The position numbers and the translations under genes were made by a program. DNA of 64,000 nucleotides from Apoda limacodes. Taxonomy: Eukaryota; Arthropoda; Insecta; Lepidoptera; Limacodidae. The DNA is taken from assembly GCA_946406115.1 (NCBI GenBank), contig OX291547.1:4407001-4471000 (forward strand), read 5' to 3'. The notes under the pieces are model-generated. The model saw nothing but the letters and a program-made list of their open reading frames with translations. It did not search any database and was not told the origin of the DNA. Positions 10,571 to 20,300 of the stretch are shown here, piece by piece. Numbering within the stretch: position 1 is the first letter of the stretch; each line of letters starts with the position of its first letter.

Positions 10571-11497
10571 GGGTCGCAAGAAGACAATTTCTATCTACTC
10601 TGCTTTAATTCACACAATAATTACAAGTAATCACAAAAACGTGTTTCGTGTATGGTTTTTGTTTTCTCTTTTTTAAATATTTATTAGGTAAAGCACCGTA
10701 TTCCGCCGTACACATATTCTGTGAAACTTTCAGGATTCTACCTACTTCGGTCAAAAAGCTTATTAAAATTCGGACAGACGGACAGGCAGACAGCGTATGC
10801 TTAGTAAAAGGGCTTCATTGGTACCCTTTGGACCAATTGAAATTAAAATTAATATTGCATCAGTGGATAACAAAAGGAGTTTACAGCAGATTTCTAGCCA
10901 GCACGTAACTGCCATCAAACTTCGCGAAATCTATCAACCACTGACCGAAGCAGCTGCCAGCCACGCTAGGTAATTTCCCGTGGGTCGTCGCTTGTTACAA
11001 ATCGCAGCAAAGGAAAAGTAACCAAGAGTAGCACATCTAAAAAGGTTGGTATAGATTAAAAAATTTAACCAACTAACCAAAGAAAATGGTAACAATGCAT
11101 TTATTCAGTTCTTAAAATTGTTGTTGTCCGACCAGAGGGAAAAATAAATATGATAAAGCAGTTTAAATTAAACATAAAATTGCTATGTACTACCTGAGAG
11201 AAAATAAATAATATGGAAAATTTCGGATGCCACAAATGAGACTTTCTCTAATAACCCTACTAAGTCCACAACATAGAAGTGATATAGTGGATAAGTGGCT
11301 AATATATACAAGTTTGTTTCTGTCTTGTTCTTCATTTATGTACTCTGTACTCTGCAGATACGGAGTCAAGTGTAATTAAGTGCTGTAGTAGAAATGAAAA
11401 ACTAAAGCATTCATTATCAACCACTAAAACAAGATTTAAGTAAAAGACAAAAGATATATATTAAAAACTTGCTTCAAAGACAGCGTATTCAAGAAAA
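10571..11497. other. No recognised features
   Basis: An 86-codon frame (10648-10908) contains the GACAGACGGACAGGCAGACA word of dispersed repeats and is judged non-genic. The rest is AT-rich and anonymous. Confidence 0.35.
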
Positions 11498-11655
11498 TGA
11501 ATTACACTCTGAAAGCTCTCGCTCCTGATAGAATTCAGAAGCGAAGTCAAGTTGCATCTCAAGTGTTAGCACCGGGGCGGGTGGCGCGCGGCATCCTCAG
11601 ATGCTAATGGATTTATACGAACATACACACGTTATGGATATGTTCATTTTATTGT
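11498..11655 (+). repeat. Dispersed repeat family X, copy B
   Basis: It shares AATTACACTCTGAAAGCTCT with copy A and has AGTGTTAGCACCGGGGCGG followed by ATGCTAATGGATTTATACGA. The stem ends here read TTAGCA and TGCTAA, a compensating change relative to TTAGCG/CGCTAA in copy A. Confidence 0.7.
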
Positions 11656-12364
11656 ATAGAACGTTAGTCAGCGTCGTGACTTAGGTACTGTACACGGAGA
11701 TACCTGATAGGAATTTAGGGGAAAGATAAGAGATGTAGTTTTTTTAATATAAAACTACCACATTTCTATGGTTAGGTCAAGTTTAGAAGATAAAAGGAGT
11801 TGATTTCAAAGCAAAACAATTGGAAGGAGAACGTGAAAAAAAAATATAATGTCAGTTGAATTTACGTAGTAAATTAAATATAGTTGAATAACATAATGTG
11901 AAAAATTCACATATTTCACATAATTAGATTATGTATCAAATGTTCGAGGATCGCAACTCCTTGCACCTCATAACAGCGATGAAATATAACATACGAAAAT
12001 TTATGTAAAAAGATGTCTGATGTCCAGGAGCGAAGAAATTGGAAAAGGTTATTTATTAGTTTTAGATATAATTATAAGATTCTATTATTGTCGGCAATGT
12101 AGTTAGTACCGGGGTGAATAAACAATGTTACACCCCGAATTATGTTGAATTATCGCATTATGACGAATATCCTCGAATCTTACTACGGTAAGAGTAGTGG
12201 TATGCACTCAGTACCTCTCTGCCAACGAACAGAATACTGCGAGCGAGCGAGATGTTCACAGCATTGATATTTACTGTCGTTTTTGACGATTATTATAAAA
12301 AAGATATATTTTATTTGCAATGAAAGATAATAAATTGCAGTCTTAATGCTATTATTCAATAAAA
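11656..12364. other. No recognised features
   Basis: AT-rich. Short GAGCGAGCGAG run near 12241. No gene or repeat family was identified. Confidence 0.35.
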
Positions 12365-12455
12365 TTAACTAGCGAAGGCAAGTTGAATCCGAAGTGTTAG
12401 CACAAGGGTGGAAAGTGGTGACTTTCGACGCTAATGGGATTATACACAGTCCCAA
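12365..12455 (+). repeat. Dispersed repeat family X, copy C (3' half)
   Basis: It retains GCGAAGGCAAGTTGAAT, AAGTGTTAGCACAAGGGTGG and CGACGCTAATGGGATTATAC, but lacks the ATTACACTCTGAAAGCTC head found in copies A and B. Confidence 0.65.
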
Positions 12456-12639
12456 GTGCTCTGATTTTAGCATACATTACTCATCTTATTTATTTATACC
12501 TATGAACATAAATTCTTAATCTATCAAGAGTTAGAGAAAATAGTTTGTGTGCTCAGATCAGATCAGAATATTTAAGTCAATTATAGTAAAAAAAATATTT
12601 TTATATTAGAGAATTTATACATGAAGCTTATTATGCGTC

Positions 12640-12785
12640 TTTAAAAAAAAAGTTTTTTAGCGATAAAAAAAAACTGCTGATCCGATTTTGCTCACACTTT
12701 TTTCAGATCTAAGTCATGACGTGGCGTATCGATTGATATGGTCACGAGACCAATTGGTCAAAACATAAAGAAAACGCAAATTTAG
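12640..12785 (-). repeat. Dispersed repeat family Y, copy 1
   Basis: It shares TTTTTTAGCGATAAA, a CCGATTTTG block and ATTGATATGGTCA, in the same order, with the reverse complement of 63755-63925. The two copies are diverged. No coding frame. Confidence 0.65.
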
Positions 12786-13499
12786 CAATTTCGATTTTCA
12801 GAACTATAATAATTACTTCCCTCATGAGAAGTTAATAATAACAATTAAAAATAATTAATAATAATTAAAAATAATAATAGTTATAATAATAACAGTTTAA
12901 TTGATTTTACCCTCAAACACAGAATATAGTCTTATCTTATGTATAACAATTGTACAGTGTATATGTACCAGGAGAAGGAAACTCAAATTATTCCATCCCT
13001 GTATTATATTACATTAAGTTTAAATTGAAGAACATGAAATGGAAAATCAAAAGAATATATGAGTCATTTAAAAACAACACAAAAACAACGTATCGCCTGC
13101 GAACCGATAGTATACCTTATAACAGGCTAAAAATCAAAACATAAAAAAAAAAAAATTTTACTGTCAACAAACAAACACGTTATTTTCAAAATAAAATAAT
13201 TTTAATAGGAAATACCTTACTTTAATAACAATATACTACTTTTTACAACAAATTATACTGACGTTGTGTTACAGTGATAAGTTTTTAACATTCTCCGTGT
13301 GCTAATAAATAATTTACTGTGAATTTACTTGATAAATAGACATTGATCTGTCAATGCACAGAAAAAGGCACACTTGCGTACAAAACGTCTATTCACTTAT
13401 CAGTTATATAAAAGATTTTCGGATAAAAGCATATTTTCGGCATATTTCCTTCAAATTCATCATTACATTTTATTATGATATAAAAAAATGATTATTGTA
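12786..13499. other. AT-rich flank with no recognised features
   Basis: Simple AAT/AATA-rich sequence around 12840-12900, and a short frame at 12950-13144 without motifs. Confidence 0.4.
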
Positions 13500-13898
13500 A
13501 AATAACAGAGTTGGAATTTGACAAGTGTCTGGGTGGTTGTCAAGACAACCTACCATTGTTGCCAAGTTGTTGATGTTGTTGCTGAGAACCAAGAAGCTTA
13601 TAATATTTATTCACCGAAAAGATTATTCTACATTTATTATTGATTACCAACTTATCCATCCACTAACCTACTTGAGAAACTTTATACTTGATGATCTTTT
13701 ATAAAACTGGCTTTCGTTCAGATGCCAGAAATCTTAACTTATTTTCGGATTCAAGATCTGCAAAGAAGTGTTGTGAATTTGTGTAATTGTCTACAATCTC
13801 TAAAGTGTTTTTGTCATATTCCAATAATTTAATTTTTAATTTTCTTCTTTATGCTTTTGTATCGTTAAGTATTTTTATTATCTCAAAACTAACGATCC

Positions 13899-15389
13899 AT
13901 GTCCATTTCGTTGTCTACCCCATCGTCGTTGCTTGCCAGTGCTCCGACTACTTCTGTGAACGAAATTATTCTATGTGACTTATGTTCTCAGCCCTGCAAA
14001 GGCCGCAAAGGGCTCAACATTCATTTTGGCAAAAAACATAAGCCTCGCCCTGCACCGCCACTTGCCCAGCCCATTACTGGTTCCGCATTGGACCTCTCTT
14101 CATCGGAGCCACAAACTCCACTCAACAACGACAACCTTTGTAAATCATTGGGAGGGTTGCGTTCAACATTGCCTCTCTTAAAACGGATTCCTCGAGGTGC
14201 TCGGCGAAGTGTAGCACAGGCCCTTCATAAAGTCATCCAAAAAATAATCAACCACAACACAACAGAGAACTGGGAACTCTTGTTAACTTTCGCCTACAAA
14301 ACCCTCCACGCAACACCTGAGGACAACACGGGAGCCAACCTTACACAAAAGATAAAAAATAACTGTTCAGCTCCACTGCAACTATCTCCTTTTTTAACTT
14401 CTACTGTCGCTTGCAGACATGAAAATCGTCGTCCTCGCAATAACATCTCCCACCTTCTTGAGGCCAAAGTGAGTGATGGCGATATAAGAGGCGCTGCGCA
14501 GCTTTTGTTCTCGAGCGATGTCATCGCACCGGATACAACAGAGACGTTAGATGCTCTGCTTTCTAAGCATCCACAGGCTGCTGTCACTTGTCGCCTCCCT
14601 GACTCACCACAACCAGGTGACCTCATTCCTCACGTGAGCCCTGATGACATCCGTGCTGCTATCTTTTCATTCAAGCCCGCTTCAGCCGGTGGCCCCGACG
14701 GTCTCTCGCCACAGCACTACAAGGACCTGTTAAGTGGCTCTGTAGGGGATGTAGGCAACGATCTACTTAACAGCCTAACCGCACTTATAAACCTTATGTT
14801 GTCAGGTGTGGTTCCCGAGGCAATTACGAAGATTCTTTATGGGGCCAATTTATGTGCCCTTCTAAAAAAAGATGGTGGCATTAGACCAATAGCAGTAGGG
14901 TGCACCTTAAGGCGAATTGCCTCTAAAATTGCCGCAAAAATCATCCTTCCACAGATATCATCTTTATTTTGCCCCACGCAACTGGGCTTTGGCATTCGAG
15001 GCGGATGTGAAGCCGCCGTACATGCAGCGCGCTCTTTCATTTTAAATAAGGGGGGCGAAATGTTTTTAAAAGTTGATGTGAGGAACGCATTTTACTCAAT
15101 TGATAGGGGCACACTACTTAAACACATAAGAGAAAAAATGCCCATAATTTTCCCCTATCTTTGGCAGTGTTATTCGGAACCTTCCCAATTGTTTTATAAA
15201 GAAAAAATCCTGTTTTCTTCAGTTGGATGTCAACAAGGCGATCCACTTGGACCAGCCATTTTCAGTTTAGCGATACATTCAACAATTTCGAAGCTCAATT
15301 CCGCTTTTAATTTATGGTATTTAGATGACGAAACCCTAGGGGGCGATGCTACTACTGTTTTTGAAGACCTCCGCACGCTCATTTATTAA
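13899..15389 (+). pseudogene. Zinc finger and reverse transcriptase part of RLE-type LINE
   Basis: The 496-codon open segment encodes the RNA-binding or DNA-binding N-terminus and the reverse transcriptase that would make cDNA at the nicked target. A C2H2 finger is visible at residues 26-47 (C26-x2-C29-x12-H42-x4-H47). Reverse transcriptase motifs follow: GGPDGLSP near 268-275, RPIAVGCTLRRIASK, LKVDVRNAFYSID with the motif A aspartate at residue 393 (codon 15075), VGCQQGDPLGP, and YLDD at residues 474-477 (codons from 15318). All catalytic aspartates are present. The frame ends at TAA 15387-15389, but homologous-looking sequence (FNAIDLNFDKCELY) continues in the same frame, so this is a nonsense mutation and not the natural end. 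The start is the first ATG before the finger. Confidence 0.85.
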
Positions 15390-16093
15390 TTCAACGCCAT
15401 AGATCTAAATTTTGATAAGTGTGAACTTTATATTTCGGATTCTTTAAGTGTTAATTTAAAATCTGATTTGGTGAGCAAATTTAATAGCTTGGCCCCAAAT
15501 ATTAAAATTTTGTCAAAGTCACATCTTATGCTCCTAGGTGCTCCAATCCTAGAGGAAGCACTCCCAACCTATTTAGATGAAAAAATACAAAATTAGCAGA
15601 TGATAAACTTGATCAAATTAACCCCCATATGGCTCTTTCAATTATTCGTTTTTGTTTATTTGTACCTAAATTCACTTATGTTTTACGTTGCTGCCCTTTT
15701 TGGAACCATCCAAATTTGCTATTGCCTCTGGATTCTTTGATTAGAAATTTGCTTACTAAAATTTTAAACTGCCCTTTAGATGAGCGTGCCTGGTCGCAGG
15801 CCTCTCTTCCTATCAGACATGGTGGTTTGGGAATCCGGAGCATTACCGCTGTTGCCTTCCCAGCTTTCTTGTCCTCTGTCAACAGTACGTGTGATCTCTA
15901 CGGTAAGATTACTGGCCCTTCTTTGGGTTCCGTTGAGGTCCCATACTTGACATTGGCCACGCAGGCTTGGCTTGGCTTCAGCGTGTCATGGTATGGATCC
16001 TCCATCTTTCACAAAATCGCAGAGACTTTGGGACGAACCTTTATGCAGAAAAGTGAGTTTCTCCCTTATCTCAACCGCTATAGAACCACGTGA
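15390..16093 (+). pseudogene. Reverse transcriptase thumb/linker of RLE-type LINE, frameshifted
   Basis: After the TAA, the original frame stays open up to TAG 15594-15596. The coding sense then moves to another frame through a run of A residues at about 15580-15592. That second frame (open from before 15629 to 16093) reads through PHMALSIIRFCLFVPKFTYV, LRHGGLGI-like (IRHGGLGIRS) and SVNSTCDLYG. The RHGGLGI phrase is typical of the segment after the reverse transcriptase in this group. A second shift near 15960-15990 returns to the first frame. One base lost and one gained would explain both shifts. Confidence 0.75.
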
Positions 16094-16820
16094 GCGTGCC
16101 CGTTTGCTAGCCTTGTCTGAACGAGAATCAGGCCACTGGTTAAGGGCACTGCCTTCCGCGACGATAGGCACTCTGCTCGACAGACAGACTTTATCATTAG
16201 CTGTGTGCCTACGCCTTGGGCTTCGATTAGTGCAGCCACACACCTGTATTTGCGGCAAAAGGGTCGAGCAGTTTGGCTATCACGGCCTATCCTGTGGTAA
16301 AAGCGCCGACCGCTTTTCGCGACACTCGGCCCTAAATGATATTATCCGTCGGGCCCTAACCTCGTCTCGGCTCCCGGCCATTTTAGAGCCAAGTGGAATT
16401 TTCCGCACCGATGGCAAGAGACCTGACGGTTCTACTTTGGGGCCATGGAAGCTCGGTAAGTCTTTGTTGTGGGATGCCACCTGCGTTGACACGCTGGCGG
16501 CGTCTCATTTACCAACGACCTCAAAGAACGCTGGCGCCGCAGCGGCGTATGCTGAAGCCCGCAAGCGGCGTAAATATGCCAATCTTGAGGCAAGTTTCAT
16601 TTTTGTGCCGTTTGGAGTTGAGACTTTTGGGCCGTGGGGACCGGACGCAAAAAAACTCGTCCGTGACCTTTCCGCGCGACTGTTCGAGGCTTCGGGTGAC
16701 CGGAGGGCTGGCAGTTTTCTCTGCCAAAGGATCAGTTTGGCGATCCAAAGAGGTAACGCTGCCAGCATTCTGGGCACCACTATGCCGCATGATTTTTTAG
16801 AGGATATTTTTTATTTATAG
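15972..16820 (+). pseudogene. C-terminal zinc knuckle and restriction-like endonuclease of LINE
   Basis: The 3' coding block would nick the target DNA for target-primed reverse transcription. It shows CICGKRVEQFGYHGLSCG followed by RFSRH (a CCHC-like cluster), then LNDIIRRAL, KRPDGS with the catalytic aspartate at codon 16425, and LLWDATCVD with a second acidic residue at codon 16473. This is the RPD-x(10-16)-(E/D)xT layout of restriction-like nucleases in R2-group LINEs. The tail LCQRISLAIQRGNAASI is typical of this family. The block ends at TAG 16818-16820 and has no internal stop. The first residues belong to the other frame, so 15972 is the edge of the open stretch and not a start codon. 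Confidence 0.8.
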
Positions 16821-16880
16821 TTAGGTTATTTTTATTGTATTTATAACTATATATAAGTTATGGAATTGTATACATAGTAA

Positions 16881-16886
16881 AATAAA
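16881..16886 (+). promoter_or_regulatory. Polyadenylation signal of the LINE
   Basis: AATAAA lies 60 bases after the stop of the LINE, followed within ten bases by an A-rich run. The 3' terminus of the element is probably at or just after 16895. Confidence 0.5.
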
Positions 16887-16895
16887 ACATAAAAA

Positions 16896-17921
16896 AATTA
16901 ACTTACCTGACCTATTGGTCAAGAAATATATATACATATCTATCGAAAAAAATATATGCTGAAACATAATCAAAAAATGTACTTCCAGATAAACACAGTT
17001 AAAACTCTACATATTTCCAATATAAAGAGTATTATTTCTTATTTCTTGGCACAGTTTGGTCGAAACAGTAAATGAGTGCAGATAACGACGCGGAAATACT
17101 TAACGACAAATTGCTCTGAAAGCCCACATTGACAGTTTTTACGTTTTCGGGTCTTTGTTTCTTCAAAAGTATTAAAAGTTGAGATTCTGGTGAACGTAAA
17201 AGTATTCAGCTCTCTTCTTTAATAATGAGGAATAAAATTATATCAAGAATCAACAGTAAAAGTGGGTAATTAGTGACCATCTTGCTGTGGAATTTAAAAA
17301 CAAAAGTATTGTTACACTAAGATCAGGTTACACAGCAAAATTAAAGACTATTTGGATTCTTGCTTACTAAAAAAAAATACTGCTTATATACGCGGCTACT
17401 GTAGACGGCGATACGTGGCTAGACGGAACTAGACAGGGTTTTTATGGCCCTGAATGAAATTACTAACCCAAATCACGAACTCTTATTAAAAAAAAATTGT
17501 AAATACGTCCCGGAATCCTACGGGTGGGCGTGACGTGTGAATATACCAGTTGTAGTAACATCACTAGAATTTAATTTGCATAATTTGCGTCTAAAAAGTG
17601 TGGACGGGTCTCTACACAGTACCTAACCAACAATATTTTTCATATCAATATACCTAACCTATTTATTACCTATATAGTCGAGGAAATAAAGTATTTATCC
17701 TAGGAGTTTCGTCAGCAGGTCCTGATAATTAAGAAGAATATAATATACTATAATATTCATGAATGAGAACAGCAGTTTTTTCATTTTCCTTTTTTATCGG
17801 TGAATTGTCAGATGTCAATTGTCAATAGTTTCATGCAAATTGTCAGAATTTACAAAGGAGAATTTTGTTAAAGATAAATAATTATTCCTGGACACTACAC
17901 TATATATAAGTCAATGGTTCC
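16896..17921. other. No gene; AT-rich
   Basis: No frames with motifs. TTAACTTACCTGACC at about 16898 reads on the minus strand as a consensus-like splice donor (CAG then GTAAGT), but no exon is seen beside it. Confidence 0.4.
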
Positions 17922-18095
17922 AGTGCCTCGATTACGTAAATTGTTGCTTACAATGCTCGATAGAAATAAGATATACATTGCGGTTTCGCGATAATCAATG
18001 AATTTCATACGTAATTTCAAATGCGCAATTTATATCTTATTTCTGTGGATTTCGAACGAGAATTGTTAGCAACAACTTTACGTAATCGACACACT
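17922..18095. mobile_element. Fold-back MITE
   Basis: An imperfect inverted repeat with arms of about 75 bp. The left arm begins AGTGCCTCGATTACGTAAAT and the right arm, reverse-complemented, begins AGTGTGTCGATTACGTAAAG. Both continue through TTGTTGCT(T/A)ACAAT and an AGAAATAAGATATA(C/A)ATTGCG core. The loop is AT-rich. No transposase is encoded, so it would have depended on one in trans. No clear target-site duplication was found. Confidence 0.8.
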
Positions 18096-18119
18096 AGTTA
18101 TTACCAAGTACATGAACTT

Positions 18120-18235
18120 ATAAGAAAGTCTAATAAAAATAAATGTTCATAAAATAGATATAGTCCTCTGCGGGGATCAAACCCCCGCACCTCTGATTAG
18201 CTGGCAGTCACTACTACCAAAAGAGCCAAGGTCCC
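18120..18235 (-). repeat. tRNA-like SINE
   Basis: On the minus strand there is a box A-like GGCTCTTTTGGTAGTAG, then a strong T-arm-like GCGGGG-GTTTGAT-CCCCGC hairpin containing box B, and an AT-rich tail toward 18120. The predicted acceptor strands do not pair, so it is a SINE or tRNA pseudogene and not a tRNA gene. Confidence 0.55.
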
Positions 18236-18954
18236 GGTAATTTTTTATAGCAATATAATAAGCTTATAAACATTTCTACCAGTAAATATAGTTCCATCTG
18301 GCTTTTAATATAAATTCCACAACGTCACGGGAAAACGTCAAACGTCAGGAGAGGCATTACTTTACAAGTTCTACGCTGCGTATTTGCTATTAAAAACGGA
18401 AAACATAATACATATGAATGTAAGCGTTCTTTGTGACGTCACATACAAGTTATCAAAAATATGTAGATGGTCTAGCACGAAAAAGAATGACTTCATCTGT
18501 TTATCGATTTGTGTGATACATATACTAACGAATCGATTAAATTCGGTTTCAAGCCCGAGAACGGGTCCTCGAAATTGTTAAACATTTGAAACGAGTAGTA
18601 CTTACATAAATATTGTATTGTTGGGTATAGTATTAACCCTTACATTAAAGTTTTTTTTTGTAATACATCTTTAATTTACAATAATACCGCGGTTTTGCTA
18701 TATTATCGAATTATAAATTTATGGTATTTAACTGCAGACTTTTAGTAAGTTTTAACTCGAAGATTTTAATTTGAAACTTAGGCTTTCCAGGAGGGAAATC
18801 AGAATTAAGTCGATTCGTTAGTATTTATGTGATGCTCGAACAAACAGAAAAAAATCAGAAATCGTTTGTTTGGGATCGAAGACGCTCCGTACCTTAACCC
18901 AACTGTTCCCTTATTAGGTATCTTTGATGTAAAGATATAGCTCTAGTATTATAA
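18236..18954. other. No recognised features
   Basis: AT-rich. It contains one TGACGTCA palindrome at 18434-18441 and a motif-free 65-codon frame (18384-18581). Confidence 0.35.
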
Positions 18955-19690
18955 ACCCTCAGCGGACCTGGAGTACGTTGCTTCGCTTTAGTCCCTGTCC
19001 CTTATATACATTATAAATTGGCCTATGTCCATCAGGAATAATGTAAGAATTCCACCTTAATGATACCTTCAGCGTCCCAAAACCTTTGCTGCTGAACTTG
19101 ACACCTTTAATTTTTCGGCGTTGGGGAAGAGGCTCGTTTTCAAGTCTTTGACTGCTGTTTGTTTTCCGGATCAATATTTCGGATTCAGGTCTCGTCCATG
19201 GTCACGAAACGAGACAAAAACTTTTCCTGATCCGCTTGGAACTTATCGAGATTCACCCTCGAAATGTCGACTCGTTTTTTTATTTTGCTTGTAGGTCAAC
19301 ATTCTCGGCACCCAGCGCGCAGAGACCTTTTTCATATGCAGTTCATTCGCAAAGATTCTTTGAACACTGCCATATGAGATCCTTGTGACCTGAGTTACAT
19401 ACCTTATGGCCACTCTTAGATCTGCCAACACGACATCTTTAACTTTTTTCACGTTGTCTGCAGTGAGGGACATGGATGAGCGTCCCTCGCGATTTTCATC
19501 TTCTGTGGATGTTCTACCTAGCTTAAACTCCTTTGCCCAGCGCACAACTGTGAAATTTGGAGGAGCAGAGCCCCCAATGTTTCCAGTAGGTCGCCGTCTA
19601 TGTCTTTGCTAGAATTTTTTTTCACACAGAGGTACTTGATGACAGCTCTGATTTCGTTTTTCTCCATTTTGATGTTTTCTTTCCGAATCC
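18955..19690 (-). pseudogene. mariner-family transposase relic
   Basis: Three minus-strand pieces align in order to a Tc1/mariner-type transposase. The N-terminal piece (to about 19660) reads MEKNEIRAVIKYL with DLLETLG. The second (19243-19545) reads FKLGRTSTEDENREGR and VSARWVPRMLT, part of the paired DNA-binding region and the conserved linker. Next, FVTMDET at about 19188-19208 contains the first catalytic aspartate (codon 19194-19196), but the following tryptophan codon has become TGA (19185-19187). The last piece (18959-19174) matches the middle of the catalytic domain weakly. The pieces lie in different frames, so there are several indels. The second and third catalytic aspartates and the terminal repeats were not found. 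Confidence 0.8.
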
Positions 19691-19974
19691 ATTTTAAATA
19701 CGAATACGTATTCAAATGAATGTACCTCCCGGGAATCGTAGGCTATGCATACGATATTTTTGTGCTGACATAGTAAATATATCTGGAAGCAAAAAAAATT
19801 TTTTTTTTATTTAGCTATTGCATAGCTGTCATCGCGGGCTCTGAGCGCGGCGACCGACTCAAGAAATTCCGTAACGAAAAAAACCTAACAATCGTCTAAC
19901 GTCGTTTTAGTTTGGCAGACTTCAGCACGGTGTTTGTGTTCGTGCGACTAGAAGTATGCGTGTAGACTAGCTGC
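19691..19974. other. No recognised features
   Basis: Opposing A8/T10 runs lie at 19791-19810, followed by a GC-richer, anonymous stretch. Confidence 0.3.
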
Positions 19975-20300
19975 TAACTGCTCGTAATTATTTCTAGTAT
20001 ATGACGATTATGAGTAGGTTACAGGGAGGTTGGATATGGGATTTTAATTCTATGACAGATTGAGATGTCAAATATACTACGTCAAAAAAGTAAATAAACA
20101 AACATTATTATTTTTTGACAACATCAAAGACATGTCTTGTGACATATTTGAGTGTTAAGCGCGAATTGTGTGTTAAGGACATTGGTTCTGTACAATTAAA
20201 TATGACGTATGAGTTGCCTTGTAACATATTTGAATGTTAAGCGCGAATCGTGTGTAAAGGTTTTCACTTCTGCCGGCACTCCCAGAGTGCAACTCGTTTT
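19975..20300 (+). repeat. Dispersed repeat family Z, copy 1 (3' part)
   Basis: It contains GACAGATTGAGATGTCAAAT, ACTACGTCAAAAAAGTAAAT, a GTTAAGCGCGAATTGTGTG block (twice) and the terminal GTTTTCACTTCTGCCGGCAC followed by TCCCAGAGTGCAACTCG and a T run. The same order is found at 38881-40085 and, inverted, at 48233-48885. The GCACTC...GAGTGC palindrome at 20276-20290 has one central change. The 5' half is missing. Confidence 0.75.

Larger units (their letters stand above)
13500..16895 (+). mobile_element. Non-LTR retrotransposon with restriction-like endonuclease
   Basis: The element comprises a presumed 5' UTR (start uncertain, about 13500), one long coding region (13899-16820) and a short 3' UTR with AATAAA at 16881-16886. 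The coding order is C2H2 zinc finger, reverse transcriptase, CCHC-type zinc knuckle, PD-(D/E)XK-like nuclease. There is no apurinic-type endonuclease domain before the reverse transcriptase. This architecture belongs to the early-branching group (R2, NeSL, CRE, Hero, Utopia-like), whose members are often site-specific. It has three disruptions and is probably immobile, but it is by far the best preserved element here. The precise clade cannot be named without a phylogeny. Confidence 0.85.

Noticed and set aside
14294..15040. Minus-strand frames over the LINE (110 and 67 codons) and similar ones at 15676-16790
   Set aside because: They are antisense shadows of the GC-richer reverse transcriptase and nuclease coding sequence.
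18163..18235. Possible real tRNA gene on the minus strand
   Set aside because: The T-arm is good, but the acceptor strands do not pair and a SINE-like AT-rich tail follows, so it is annotated as a SINE head.
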